Below, piece after piece: positions 1 through 6,170 of a DNA stretch of 6,170 bases (position 1 is the first letter of the stretch; every line of letters starts with the position of its first letter). Source of the DNA: Pseudomonadota bacterium. Its GTDB lineage: Bacteria; Pseudomonadota; Gammaproteobacteria; Burkholderiales; Ferrovaceae. The translations under genes and the position numbers were made by a program. Location of the stretch: positions 1-6,170 of the forward strand of contig JAJZHV010000075.1 in assembly GCA_021804345.1 (NCBI GenBank), read 5' to 3'. The notes beneath the pieces are model-generated. The model searched no databases. It was not told the DNA's origin and saw only the letters and a list, made by a program, of their open reading frames with translations.

Positions 1-2
1 CA

Positions 3-206
3 ACCCTGGTATTGATGGCGCGGGATGACCCTTTTCTGCCTTCCGCCCTTCACTCCTTGCGCGGTGAGGGGAGTTCCGCGCTGCTTTGGGAACATCCCTT
101 TTGCGGGGGCCATGTGGGTTTTGTGTCAGGCTCCTTCCCCGGAAAAATGCACTGGATGCCGCGTCGGGTCATGCGTTTTCTGGCCGCCACTCTGCGCGTC
201 GCATAA
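3..206 (+). CDS. YheT-like alpha/beta hydrolase, C-terminal end (partial, cut by left edge)
   Basis: Only the last 67 codons are in the window; the frame is already open at base 3, so the gene starts further left. The visible protein carries two family-typical blocks: a MARDDPFLP segment, which in YheT/UPF0017 hydrolases holds the acidic member of the catalytic triad, and a CGGHVGF segment about 30 residues later, which holds the catalytic His. A basic, aromatic tail follows (HWMPRRVMRFL), as in the family, and the stop is TAA at 204-206. The nucleophile Ser would lie upstream and cannot be checked. YheT proteins are predicted cytoplasmic or membrane-associated esterases whose substrate is not well defined. 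The gene points the same way as trbB and ends 60 bases before it. It is not a usual trb gene, so it is either chromosomal flank or cargo. The family call is from recalled motifs; whether the gene is intact is unknown. Confidence 0.78.
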   Translation, partial: TLVLMARDDPFLPSALHSLRGEGSSALLWEHPFCGGHVGFVSGSFPGKMHWMPRRVMRFLAATLRVA

Positions 207-266
207 GATAAAAACCGCACCGTTGTTTGCCCATGTCTGTTCCGCGGATGGGGCTACCATGCCTGG
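207..266 (+). other. Spacer between hydrolase and trbB
   Basis: This 60-base gap follows the hydrolase stop and precedes the first trb gene. I see no GC-rich hairpin followed by a T run, so no intrinsic terminator. A run of four G at 250-253 is the only ribosome-binding-like sequence; it lies 13 bases before the trbB ATG at 267, which is too far to be ideal. The lack of a terminator makes readthrough from the hydrolase into the trb operon possible, but a trb promoter could also lie inside the hydrolase coding sequence. Confidence 0.5.
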
Positions 267-1292
267 ATGCGTACATCTGACGACCACTTCAACGAGATGC
301 TTCAGGAGGCCTGGGGAAGTCTTCGACCCCTTCTGGCCGATCCGGAGATTCGGGAAATCATGGTGAATGGCCCCGATAAGATCTGGGTGGAGCGACAGGG
401 CACCATGTATCCTCTCGCCTTGCCGTTTTCGGCACAGGAGGCATGGAATCTCATTCAAATTCTGGCTTCTCTGTGCGATCAGGGCCTGCAGGCCCAAGAA
501 CATGGTCTGTTACTGGATGTGGCTTTGCCGCAATTACGCATCTCGGTGGTGCGTCAACCCATTGCGGTTCGTGGTCATGCCCTGTGCATTCGCAAACAGG
601 CACAAGCCAGTCGACCGCTGTCCGATTACCTGGCCTCTGTCCCGGAAGCCATTGTGACGCACAGGGCAGTGCCTGCAGCCGACCGGAGTGCCTCAAGGAT
701 GCCCTCTACCGTGGATGTGGCGCCTTCAGCCCTAGAGATCCTGGTGCCCTGGATCGAGCGCCGGCGCAATATTCTGGTCAGCGGAGCCACCAGCAGTGGC
801 AAAACCTCCTTTCTCAACGCGTTGCTGGCCTTGCTGCCTGCTGAGGAGCGTGTGATTACTATCGAAGATACCTGCGAACTCCACATCGATCATGCCAACG
901 GCGTGGTGTTTGAAGCGAACGAATCCCTGTCGATTTCCATTCGCGATCTGGTTCGCCAATCCTTGCGTTTCAGGCCCGATCGGATCGTGGTGGGAGAAGT
1001 GCGCGGCAAGGAGGCCTTCGACCTGCTGCAGGCCATGAATACAGGGCATGCCGGCTGTATGGGGACCTTGCATGCCAATAGCGCAGAAGACGCGCTGCTC
1101 CGCCTGGAACAGATGGTGATGCTGCAGGGTGGCCAATGGCCTCATGCGGCCATCAAACAACAAATTGCCGCATGTATCGATGGGGTGGTGCATCTGCGGC
1201 GCCATCGTGGCCAGCGTCAGATTGCACAACTGATTGAAATCAGGGGGGTTGAACGTGGAAATTATGACATCGAACAAAAAATGTCCTTATGA
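267..1292 (+). CDS. trbB: TrbB, VirB11-family conjugal transfer ATPase
   Basis: This is a 341-residue cytoplasmic hexameric traffic ATPase (VirB11/PulE superfamily) that powers pilus biogenesis and DNA transfer at the inner-membrane base of the type IV secretion channel. The N-terminal domain (about 1-125) has the family's [13 protein letters not shown] and IWVERQG stretches. The RecA-like domain carries Walker A GATSSGKT at 173-180, an Asp box (ITIEDTCEL, 198-206), Walker B around RIVVGEVRG (239-247) and a His box ([14 protein letters not shown], 259-272). There is no signal peptide or membrane segment. The region between the two domains (about 124-168) is longer than I expect for TrbB. ATG 267 is chosen because residues 7-20 align with the family N-terminus; the in-frame ATG at 297 is the alternative. 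Neither has a well-placed Shine-Dalgarno. The 3' end overlaps trbC. The function is secure; the start is less so. Confidence 0.95.
   Translation: MRTSDDHFNEMLQEAWGSLRPLLADPEIREIMVNGPDKIWVERQGTMYPLALPFSAQEAWNLIQILASLCDQGLQAQEHGLLLDVALPQLRISVVRQPIAVRGHALCIRKQAQASRPLSDYLASVPEAIVTHRAVPAADRSASRMPSTVDVAPSALEILVPWIERRRNILVSGATSSGKTSFLNALLALLPAEERVITIEDTCELHIDHANGVVFEANESLSISIRDLVRQSLRFRPDRIVVGEVRGKEAFDLLQAMNTGHAGCMGTLHANSAEDALLRLEQMVMLQGGQWPHAAIKQQIAACIDGVVHLRRHRGQRQIAQLIEIRGVERGNYDIEQKMSL
1242..1247 (+). promoter_or_regulatory. Possible ribosome binding site for trbC (AGGGGG)
   Basis: A G-rich tract lies inside the end of trbB. It sits 7 bases before an in-frame GTG at 1255 but 16 bases before ATG 1264, so it favours GTG 1255 as the trbC start. 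The pairing with anti-Shine-Dalgarno would include one G-U wobble. Confidence 0.4.
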
Positions 1293-1599
1293 ATCCTTAA
1301 CCATGCTGCAAGGCTTTTTGTGGGTGCTGCTCTTTAGTTCCACCCTGGTGTACGCGGTGTATACGCCGATGCCCTGGGAGGGTCCGATGTGCGCTGTGGC
1401 CAGCAGCTTGAAAGGGCAGGTGGCCGTGGTGTTATCGGTAGTGGCCACCATCATGATTGGCATCATGTTCATGTATGCGGAAACCGGCGGAATCGTGGCC
1501 CGTATTGCCAGTTGGCTATTGGGCATGTCCTGCGCATTGTCCGTGGTGAGCATCATTACCGCCCTGTTTCCTGGTGTGGCTATTCCGGGTTGTCTATGA
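1264..1599 (+). CDS. trbC: TrbC, VirB2-like conjugative pilin precursor
   Basis: This 111-residue small hydrophobic protein is the predicted pilus subunit. A charged N-terminus is followed by a hydrophobic segment (about 15-31) ending in LVYA, a plausible signal-peptidase site. Next comes MPWEGP (36-41), a hallmark of the TrbC/VirB2 family just before the mature core. Two further hydrophobic helices (about 51-72 and 82-103) are separated by a short loop with AETGG. Cleavage after Ala31 would leave 80 residues, close to the 78-residue cyclic pilin known from RP4; cyclisation here is only inference. Four Cys (7, 43, 90, 110) are present, three of them in the mature part. The start is uncertain: GTG 1255, ATG 1264 and ATG 1303 are all in frame and all leave the signal and core intact. 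It overlaps trbB by 29 bases, and its stop overlaps the trbD start (ATGA). Confidence 0.87.
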   Translation: MTSNKKCPYESLTMLQGFLWVLLFSSTLVYAVYTPMPWEGPMCAVASSLKGQVAVVLSVVATIMIGIMFMYAETGGIVARIASWLLGMSCALSVVSIITALFPGVAIPGCL

Positions 1600-1919
1600 T
1601 GCCCGCGCAACCCAAAAGAGTGAACCGGTTGCACGAGGCGCTGGTGGCGCCGCTGCTGATTGCCGGTGTGGAAAAGCCCTTTGCCATTGTCAATGCCACC
1701 GTGGCCATTGCTCTGGTGGGAGACCTCCATCTCTATGGCTGGATTCCTCTGGCTGTTCTGGCCCATCTGGTGTTGCGACGGATTACCCAGGATGATCCCT
1801 TTACCCGCCAGATCTACGTGAAGTATAACCAGCAGGGCGACCGCTACGAACCCTGGCCTCATGTACGCGGGCACCGGGGGCGGCGTCCCGAGGGGTTTGG
1901 GCGGAGTATGGCATGTTGA
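1596..1919 (+). CDS. trbD: TrbD, VirB3-like inner-membrane protein
   Basis: This 107-residue VirB3-family protein is a small inner-membrane component that works with the VirB4-type ATPase TrbE next door. The N-terminal block (NRLHEALVAPLLIAGVEKP, about 10-28) matches the family pattern of a short basic leader leading into the GVE-R/K motif. Hydrophobic segments follow at about 29-43 and 47-60. The cytoplasmic tail starts with DPFTRQIYVKY (67-77), like the conserved DP...Y region of TrbD, and ends Arg/Gly-rich. ATG 1596 overlaps the trbC stop in an ATGA arrangement; a second ATG follows at once (1599). A GGG at 1587-1589 is a weak ribosome binding site, so translational coupling to trbC is likely. 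Its end overlaps the trbE start by 7 bases. The length is normal for TrbD. Confidence 0.88.
   Translation: MMPAQPKRVNRLHEALVAPLLIAGVEKPFAIVNATVAIALVGDLHLYGWIPLAVLAHLVLRRITQDDPFTRQIYVKYNQQGDRYEPWPHVRGHRGRRPEGFGRSMAC
1902..1906 (+). promoter_or_regulatory. Ribosome binding site for trbE (CGGAG)
   Basis: The GGAG core ends 6 bases before the trbE ATG at 1913. It supports that start rather than ATG 1908, which is in the trbD frame. It lies inside the 3' end of trbD. Confidence 0.6.
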
Positions 1920-4432
1920 ATCTGCGACGCAAGGCACTAGGTCTGGACGAGCAGGCCCGGGGTCTGGCGGAAATTTTGCCCTGGCTGGTGCAGATCGCGC
2001 CGGGAGGGATCCTGAATAAGGATGGTGGATTGATGGCCACGTTCTTCCTGGAGGGGATGAATGTGGAAGGGTGTGATGGCCTCACGCTGGATCGGGAAGT
2101 GGATCGACTGGAACAGGCCCTGCGCCATTTCGATCAGCGCATCACCCTGTGGTCCAGTGTTTTGCGGCGTGCTGCAGATCACTACCCGGAAGGATGTTTT
2201 GCCAATGCGGCCAGTGCCCAAATGGATGACTTGCATCGTCGTGCCATGACCCAGAAAAAGCGATATCTCAATCGCCACTTCATCAGTATTCTCTGTGCAC
2301 CGGAACAGGCGCGCGATGGAATACTGAATCATCTGGTGCGCTCCCAGGGGGCTTCCACCCAGAATCGGCAAACACCACAGGCGCACGAACCAGAGCCCGA
2401 GGGACTGTGGCACTTCTTGCGTCATCATCTGTTTCATGCCAAGGCCTTTGATCATGATCGCCAACGCTTACACCAGCGCCTGTTGAGATTCGAAGAATTG
2501 TTGGCGCAATTTGGCGGCAATCTGTTTTCCTTGCGTCCGCAACGTCTGGAAGGGGCTGTCTTGCTGGGTTTTCTGCAGGAAATGACGAGTCCCGCCAGTG
2601 CGCTTCCAGTACCCCCCCAATTAGACCCAACAGCCTATCTGGACACCTCTCTGGGGCAAGATACCATCGTGGTGGAAAAGGACCATCTGCGTTTTGAAGG
2701 AGTCTCCCAGATTCGCTACGCGGCGGCACTGGCCATCAAGAACTGGCCCGGAGAGACTTGGACGGGGATGCTGGATGATGTTCTGGGCGTGCCGGCAGAA
2801 TTGACACTGTCTCAGGTCTTCCGCTTTGTGGAGGGGGAAAACGCCAAACGCTACATCAAAAACGTGCAGCGCTTTCACTTGAACTTGCAAAAATCCCTGT
2901 TCAGTTACTTTCGTGAGGCCCTTGCAGGGGAAGAGAGCGTGGTTCGCGATACGGGGAGAGCCGTATCGGCAGACGATGCATGCCAGGCACTGACCGACAT
3001 GGTGGCGGCCCGGCGCGTATTTGGCTATCAGAATCTGACCTTGCTGGTATTTTGTGAGGACTTGTCACGGCTGGATGAAACAGTCAGTCGTGTGGCCAGT
3101 GAGGTGCAAGCGCAAGGATATCTGCTGATGCGGGAACGCCTGCACCTGAATTCCTCCTGGTCCGGAACACTGCCCGGACAGTGGGGTGAACTGGTGCGTT
3201 GGCATTTCATCAGCAGTGCCAATTGGGCTGATTTATGTCCCATCCGCTCGGCGGGCTGTGGACAACGCAATAACGACTATTTGACGCAACAAACGGGTCG
3301 TCCTGCCCCTGCGCTGAGCCTGTTTCAAACGGCAGCAGGCAGCCCGTTTTACTTCAATCTGCATCAGCAGGATCTGGCCCACGCCTTTGTGGTTGGCCCC
3401 TCACGCAGTGGCAAATCGGTATGGGTTAATTTCATACTCAGCCAGTTCCACAAGTATCATCCAGTCAGGGTTGTGATTTTTGACAAGGATCGTTCCTGTC
3501 GAATTCCCACCCTGCTTCAAGGTGGGGTTTACTTTGACCCGGGACAACCACACACCCTGTCGCTCAATCCTCTGGCGCAGGTTTCCAGGGTAGAGCAGCA
3601 TCCCTGGTTGCTACGCTGGTTGGAGCTGTTGCTGGGCGTTCGGGGTTATTCCTTGTCGGCGCCGGAGCATAAGGCGTTGGCCCAGGCGCTTCAGGGTCTG
3701 GCCAGCATGTCACCCCACTTGCATCGCCTCAGAAGTTTACAAGGGTTATTACCGCGCACACTACGGCAAGAGCTAGAACCCTGGTTGGAGGGCGGCTCCT
3801 GGGGGAATTATTTTGATCACCCGGAAGACCGCTTCCAGTTGTCCAGCATGACCTGCATCGAAATGGGGGAGCTGTTACGACATCCCGCCCTGGCCAGAGC
3901 CTTCCTGGAATATGCGTTTCACCGAATCGAGTCAGCTCTGGACGTCGAGCGGGGCATTCCCACCCTGATTTATGTGGAAGAGGCGTGGTTCATGTTGTCG
4001 GACCCGTATTTTTCCGGAAGAATCAGGGATTGGCTAAAGACCATCCCCAAAAAAATGGGATCCCTGATTCTGGCAACCCAGTCTCTAGACGACTTGTCCG
4101 GGTCGAGTATTTTTTCCACCATCGCAGACAATATTCCCACGCGCATCTTTTTGCCGAATGCGCAAGCCCGTGTGCACCGGGCCTTGTACAGTGGTCAATT
4201 TGGTTTGAACGATGCCCAGATTGAACGCATCGAACGGGCGACCGGAAAAATTCATTATTACTTGAATACTCCCCAGGAAAGCCATCTGCTGGAAGTCCGT
4301 TTTTCCCCTGAATTGCTGGTCTGGCTGCGCTCGGATGCGCGGGCCCAGGCTCTGTTCGATGCCTGCCAGGCTTCGGGGCAGGCGCATTGGATGGAGCAGT
4401 ATCGAAATCAATTGCTGGCAGGTGCGTCGTGA
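1913..4432 (+). CDS. trbE: TrbE, VirB4-family conjugal transfer ATPase
   Basis: This 839-residue protein is the largest ATPase of the mating-pair-formation complex. It acts at the cytoplasmic face of the inner membrane in pilin mobilisation and substrate transfer. The N-terminal CagE/TrbE/VirB domain begins MLNLRRKA..GLAEILPW and contains GGILNKDGGLMATF (31-44), both typical of TrbE. A Gln/Pro/Glu-rich stretch (about 149-163) looks like a flexible loop. The C-terminal RecA-like domain has Walker A GPSRSGKS at 495-502, a VVIFDKDRS strand (520-528), Walker B TLIYVEEAW (684-692), the RIRDWLKT..KK block (703-715) and the sensor-like ATQSLDDL (721-728). Glu689 stands where many VirB4 proteins have Asp. 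No clear transmembrane helix is seen, so membrane contact is probably through TrbD. Length is normal for TrbE and the frame is intact. The stop TGA overlaps the GTG start of trbJ. Confidence 0.97.
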   Translation: MLNLRRKALGLDEQARGLAEILPWLVQIAPGGILNKDGGLMATFFLEGMNVEGCDGLTLDREVDRLEQALRHFDQRITLWSSVLRRAADHYPEGCFANAASAQMDDLHRRAMTQKKRYLNRHFISILCAPEQARDGILNHLVRSQGASTQNRQTPQAHEPEPEGLWHFLRHHLFHAKAFDHDRQRLHQRLLRFEELLAQFGGNLFSLRPQRLEGAVLLGFLQEMTSPASALPVPPQLDPTAYLDTSLGQDTIVVEKDHLRFEGVSQIRYAAALAIKNWPGETWTGMLDDVLGVPAELTLSQVFRFVEGENAKRYIKNVQRFHLNLQKSLFSYFREALAGEESVVRDTGRAVSADDACQALTDMVAARRVFGYQNLTLLVFCEDLSRLDETVSRVASEVQAQGYLLMRERLHLNSSWSGTLPGQWGELVRWHFISSANWADLCPIRSAGCGQRNNDYLTQQTGRPAPALSLFQTAAGSPFYFNLHQQDLAHAFVVGPSRSGKSVWVNFILSQFHKYHPVRVVIFDKDRSCRIPTLLQGGVYFDPGQPHTLSLNPLAQVSRVEQHPWLLRWLELLLGVRGYSLSAPEHKALAQALQGLASMSPHLHRLRSLQGLLPRTLRQELEPWLEGGSWGNYFDHPEDRFQLSSMTCIEMGELLRHPALARAFLEYAFHRIESALDVERGIPTLIYVEEAWFMLSDPYFSGRIRDWLKTIPKKMGSLILATQSLDDLSGSSIFSTIADNIPTRIFLPNAQARVHRALYSGQFGLNDAQIERIERATGKIHYYLNTPQESHLLEVRFSPELLVWLRSDARAQALFDACQASGQAHWMEQYRNQLLAGAS

Positions 4433-5244
4433 ATTCCGGTGGTACTTGGGGGTGGCGCGTGGGGCAGGTGCTCCTGTGGCTGTGTGCCTGGAGTACCACC
4501 GCCTTTGCCGGCGGTTCTGGAGCCATGGGTAATGTGGTTTACGACCCGATGAATCATGTGCAAACCACCATTTCCGCAGGCAATTCCGTGCTCCAAACCG
4601 CGCAGATGGTACAAGCCTATACCCTCCAGATTCAACAATATCTGAATGAACTGGAAAACCTGAAACGTCTGCCGCAGGACACCTTGAGCGCCGTGCTGCA
4701 ACCCTATACGGATGAAATGTCGGCGGCGGTCAATCTGGGGCAAACCTTGGGGGATACTCTGGGTCAGATCCGTCAACTGCAAGAGGATTTTACGTCACAA
4801 ATTCGTCAGATGAGCGCACTGGGTGTTACACCAAGCCAGTATCTGGATCGGGAAATGCAAATTGCCCAACATCGGGGAACCAGCGTCAGTGCCGTGTTCA
4901 AGAACGAAGTAGACACCATGCAGTCCGTCAACGATTCCTTTGGTCGAATCAAGCAATTGCAGCAGCAAATTCCCGCCAGTAGTGGTCTGCAACAAAGCTT
5001 TCAGACCGTTAACCAGCATTTAAACCTGTTGGCCGGGCAGAACGCTCAGCTGATCAAGCTGATTGCTGGGCATCAGGCCACTCAATCGGCACATCAACAG
5101 GATGAGGAAAATGCTAATGCGGTGGCGGGAGAATTGATTCAGAAGCGCCGCCTAGAGGACAGCGCCAATATTCGCCTATTGCATCAACAACTTCGGGAGC
5201 AGGAGTCCGTGATGGGCTGGGGCCTGATGGGAGGCGGACCGTGA
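4429..5244 (+). CDS. trbJ: TrbJ, VirB5-like periplasmic/pilus-associated transfer protein
   Basis: This 271-residue exported protein of the TrbJ/VirB5 group is thought to associate with the pilus tip or aid pilus assembly. GTG 4429 overlaps the trbE stop as GTGA. It is preceded by AGG at 4420-4422 and gives a well-formed signal peptide: Arg10, hydrophobic VGQVLLWLCAW (11-21), then TTAFA before a likely cut after Ala27. A TTG at 4387 would add 14 residues without need. The mature start carries NVVYDPMNHVQTT (35-47), the family signature. The rest is Gln-rich and mostly helical, with probable coiled coils at about 53-82, 101-130, 168-215 and 235-260. The tail is glycine-rich (GWGLMGGGP). Cys20 lies in the signal peptide, and the residues before it do not make a lipobox. 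The stop overlaps the trbL start. Confidence 0.9.
   Translation: MNSGGTWGWRVGQVLLWLCAWSTTAFAGGSGAMGNVVYDPMNHVQTTISAGNSVLQTAQMVQAYTLQIQQYLNELENLKRLPQDTLSAVLQPYTDEMSAAVNLGQTLGDTLGQIRQLQEDFTSQIRQMSALGVTPSQYLDREMQIAQHRGTSVSAVFKNEVDTMQSVNDSFGRIKQLQQQIPASSGLQQSFQTVNQHLNLLAGQNAQLIKLIAGHQATQSAHQQDEENANAVAGELIQKRRLEDSANIRLLHQQLREQESVMGWGLMGGGP
5229..5234 (+). promoter_or_regulatory. Ribosome binding site for trbL (GGGAGG)
   Basis: A strong Shine-Dalgarno-like sequence sits 6 bases before GTG 5241, inside the Gly-rich tail codons of trbJ. It decides the GTG as the trbL start and may partly explain the unusual glycine tail of TrbJ. Confidence 0.65.
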
Positions 5245-6170
5245 TCAGTCTGAGCCCGGCCATTATCGACCAGTTTGCCCAATCGTTCCTGGAGGGTGGT
5301 CATAACCTGCACGCCAATCTTCAGGGGGTGGCTCAAAGCCTGTATGGTTCTTTACTGTTGCTGACCTTTAGCTGGTTTGGGGTCAATGTGCTGCTAGAGA
5401 CCATGCTGGGTGATAATCTGGGCAAGGTGCTGGTGCAGCTGATTCGTGCCCTATTCAAGGCGGGATTGGTTGCCTGGTTTTTGCAGGCCTATGATCTGGT
5501 GTTTTACGATGGACTGTATCAGGGCTGCGAAGCCATCACTGCGGCGATTGCGGGGCCCGGGGGCGGTGGCCAGGGCTTTGCCAGCGCCTGGGCTGTTTTC
5601 AGCGACATTATCGTGACCGTGTGGGATTCCATTGCAGCTAGCCCGGATCGTTATCTAGCCGGCTCTACCCCCATGTCCTGGGCTTTTTGGGGCGCCCTGG
5701 GGGGCTGGGTCAGCACGGTGGCCTTGCTGTTTGTCGCCCTGCTCATTTTTATTGCCGCCCTAGCGATTCTGGCCATCATTCATGTGATGAGTAGTGCCTT
5801 GGCAGGCATTGCTCTGGCCCTGGGGCCATTTTTTATTCCCTGGATGCTGTGGGATGTCACCCACGAGTTTTTTATGGCCTGGGTGCGATTTCTGTTCATT
5901 GCCTGTTTTTATAAGGTCGTGGCCGTCGCTGTTCTAGTGATGGCAAAACCCGTCTTCGTGATCCAGCACCAATGGATGCTGGATAATGCGAGCGCCATGA
6001 CCAATGCCTCTCCGTCGGAATCCATGGCGCTGGCGGTATTATTGATTATTACGGCGTCGATCATTGCTTATCTGATGGGCCATGTCCCCCAGATTGCTGC
6101 CTCCTTGATTGGACATGCCCGGGTGGATACGGGTTTTGCCGGACAATCTGCGCTCAGCGTTCAGGGGGGC
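5241..6170 (+). CDS. trbL: TrbL, VirB6-like polytopic inner-membrane channel protein (partial, cut by right edge)
   Basis: The frame is open for 310 codons from GTG 5241 to the window end with no stop, so the C-terminus is missing. TrbL/VirB6 forms part of the inner-membrane DNA channel. Hydrophobic segments are visible at about 36-53, 63-82, 157-181, 183-204, 214-236 and 263-280. A long soluble loop lies between the second and third (about 83-156) and contains a glycine run at 105-110. The block LALGPFFIPWML..THEFFMAWVRF (192-217) matches the conserved GP-F...W core of the TrbL/VirB6 family. The N-terminus (about 1-30) is amphipathic, as in other TrbL proteins. The GTGA overlap with trbJ and the strong ribosome binding site support coupled translation. 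Family members are commonly 350-550 residues, often with a Gly/Ser/Gln-rich tail, so a sizeable part may lie outside the window. Confidence 0.92.
   Translation, partial: MISLSPAIIDQFAQSFLEGGHNLHANLQGVAQSLYGSLLLLTFSWFGVNVLLETMLGDNLGKVLVQLIRALFKAGLVAWFLQAYDLVFYDGLYQGCEAITAAIAGPGGGGQGFASAWAVFSDIIVTVWDSIAASPDRYLAGSTPMSWAFWGALGGWVSTVALLFVALLIFIAALAILAIIHVMSSALAGIALALGPFFIPWMLWDVTHEFFMAWVRFLFIACFYKVVAVAVLVMAKPVFVIQHQWMLDNASAMTNASPSESMALAVLLIITASIIAYLMGHVPQIAASLIGHARVDTGFAGQSALSVQGG

Noticed and set aside
204..209. TAAGAT as a possible -10 promoter element before trbB
   Set aside because: No convincing -35 box lies 16-18 bases upstream; the nearest T-rich hexamer is about 20 bases away and a poor match. 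It also overlaps the hydrolase stop codon.
126..503. Minus-strand open frame opposite the hydrolase end and the trbB start
   Set aside because: It is antisense to well-supported genes on the plus strand, with no family signature.
1389..1595. Upstream extension of trbD giving a 176-residue protein
   Set aside because: The added part overlaps the whole trbC core in another frame and is unlike VirB3 N-termini; the ATGA start at 1596 gives the normal length.
1287..1937. Long minus-strand open frame (216 codons) opposite trbC and trbD
   Set aside because: It lies antisense to recognisable trb genes, and its His/Pro-rich translation has no recognisable motif; it looks like a shadow frame in GC-rich coding DNA.
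2612..2618. Run of seven C in trbE as a phase-variable tract
   Set aside because: It is short, lies inside a Pro-Pro codon pair in an intact frame, and there is no sign of variation to judge from one sequence.
4049..4055. Run of seven A in trbE as a programmed frameshift site
   Set aside because: The codon phase (CCC AAA AAA ATG) does not fit the X XXY YYZ pattern, and the reading frame continues normally through conserved motifs.
4486..4491. Cys20 of TrbJ as a lipoprotein attachment site
   Set aside because: The residues before it (Leu-Trp-Leu) do not fit a lipobox, and a standard cleavage site (AFA) follows.

Overview
The window is the front part of a P-type (Trb/VirB-like) conjugative type IV secretion operon on the + strand, in the order trbB-trbC-trbD-trbE-trbJ-trbL. 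It is preceded by the last codons of a chromosomal-type alpha/beta hydrolase of the YheT family. The family assignments rest on motifs and gene order. The organism is most likely a proteobacterium with moderately high GC. The trbBCDEJL order is the one seen in Ti-plasmid trb operons and Tn4371-like integrative and conjugative elements (ICEs), rather than the RP4 order. An Acidithiobacillus-type or beta/gammaproteobacterial ICE would fit, but the genus cannot be fixed from this sequence.

Layout: positions 3-206 are the 3' end of a YheT-like hydrolase, keeping the segments expected to carry its catalytic Asp and His. Positions 207-266 are a short spacer with no clear terminator and no convincing promoter. 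Positions 267-1292 are trbB (VirB11-like traffic ATPase), 1264-1599 trbC (VirB2-like pilin) and 1596-1919 trbD (VirB3-like membrane protein). Positions 1913-4432 are trbE (VirB4 ATPase) and 4429-5244 trbJ (VirB5-like exported pilus protein). From 5241 to the right edge lies trbL (VirB6-like polytopic channel protein), which is cut by the window end. Every trb gene overlaps the next by 4 to 29 bases, so there is no intergenic DNA from 267 to 6170.

How they work together: TrbB and TrbE are the cytoplasmic ATPases that power pilus assembly and substrate transfer. TrbC is the pilin subunit, TrbD and TrbL form the inner-membrane part of the channel, and TrbJ is a periplasmic/pilus-associated component. 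The remaining core genes (usually trbF, trbG and trbI) are expected beyond the right edge.

No undescribed system is evident; this is a recognisable mating-pair-formation operon. Points worth a second look are the hydrolase abutting trbB, an extended interdomain linker in TrbB, the missing trbK slot between trbJ and trbL, and an unusual Glu-Glu Walker B motif in TrbE.
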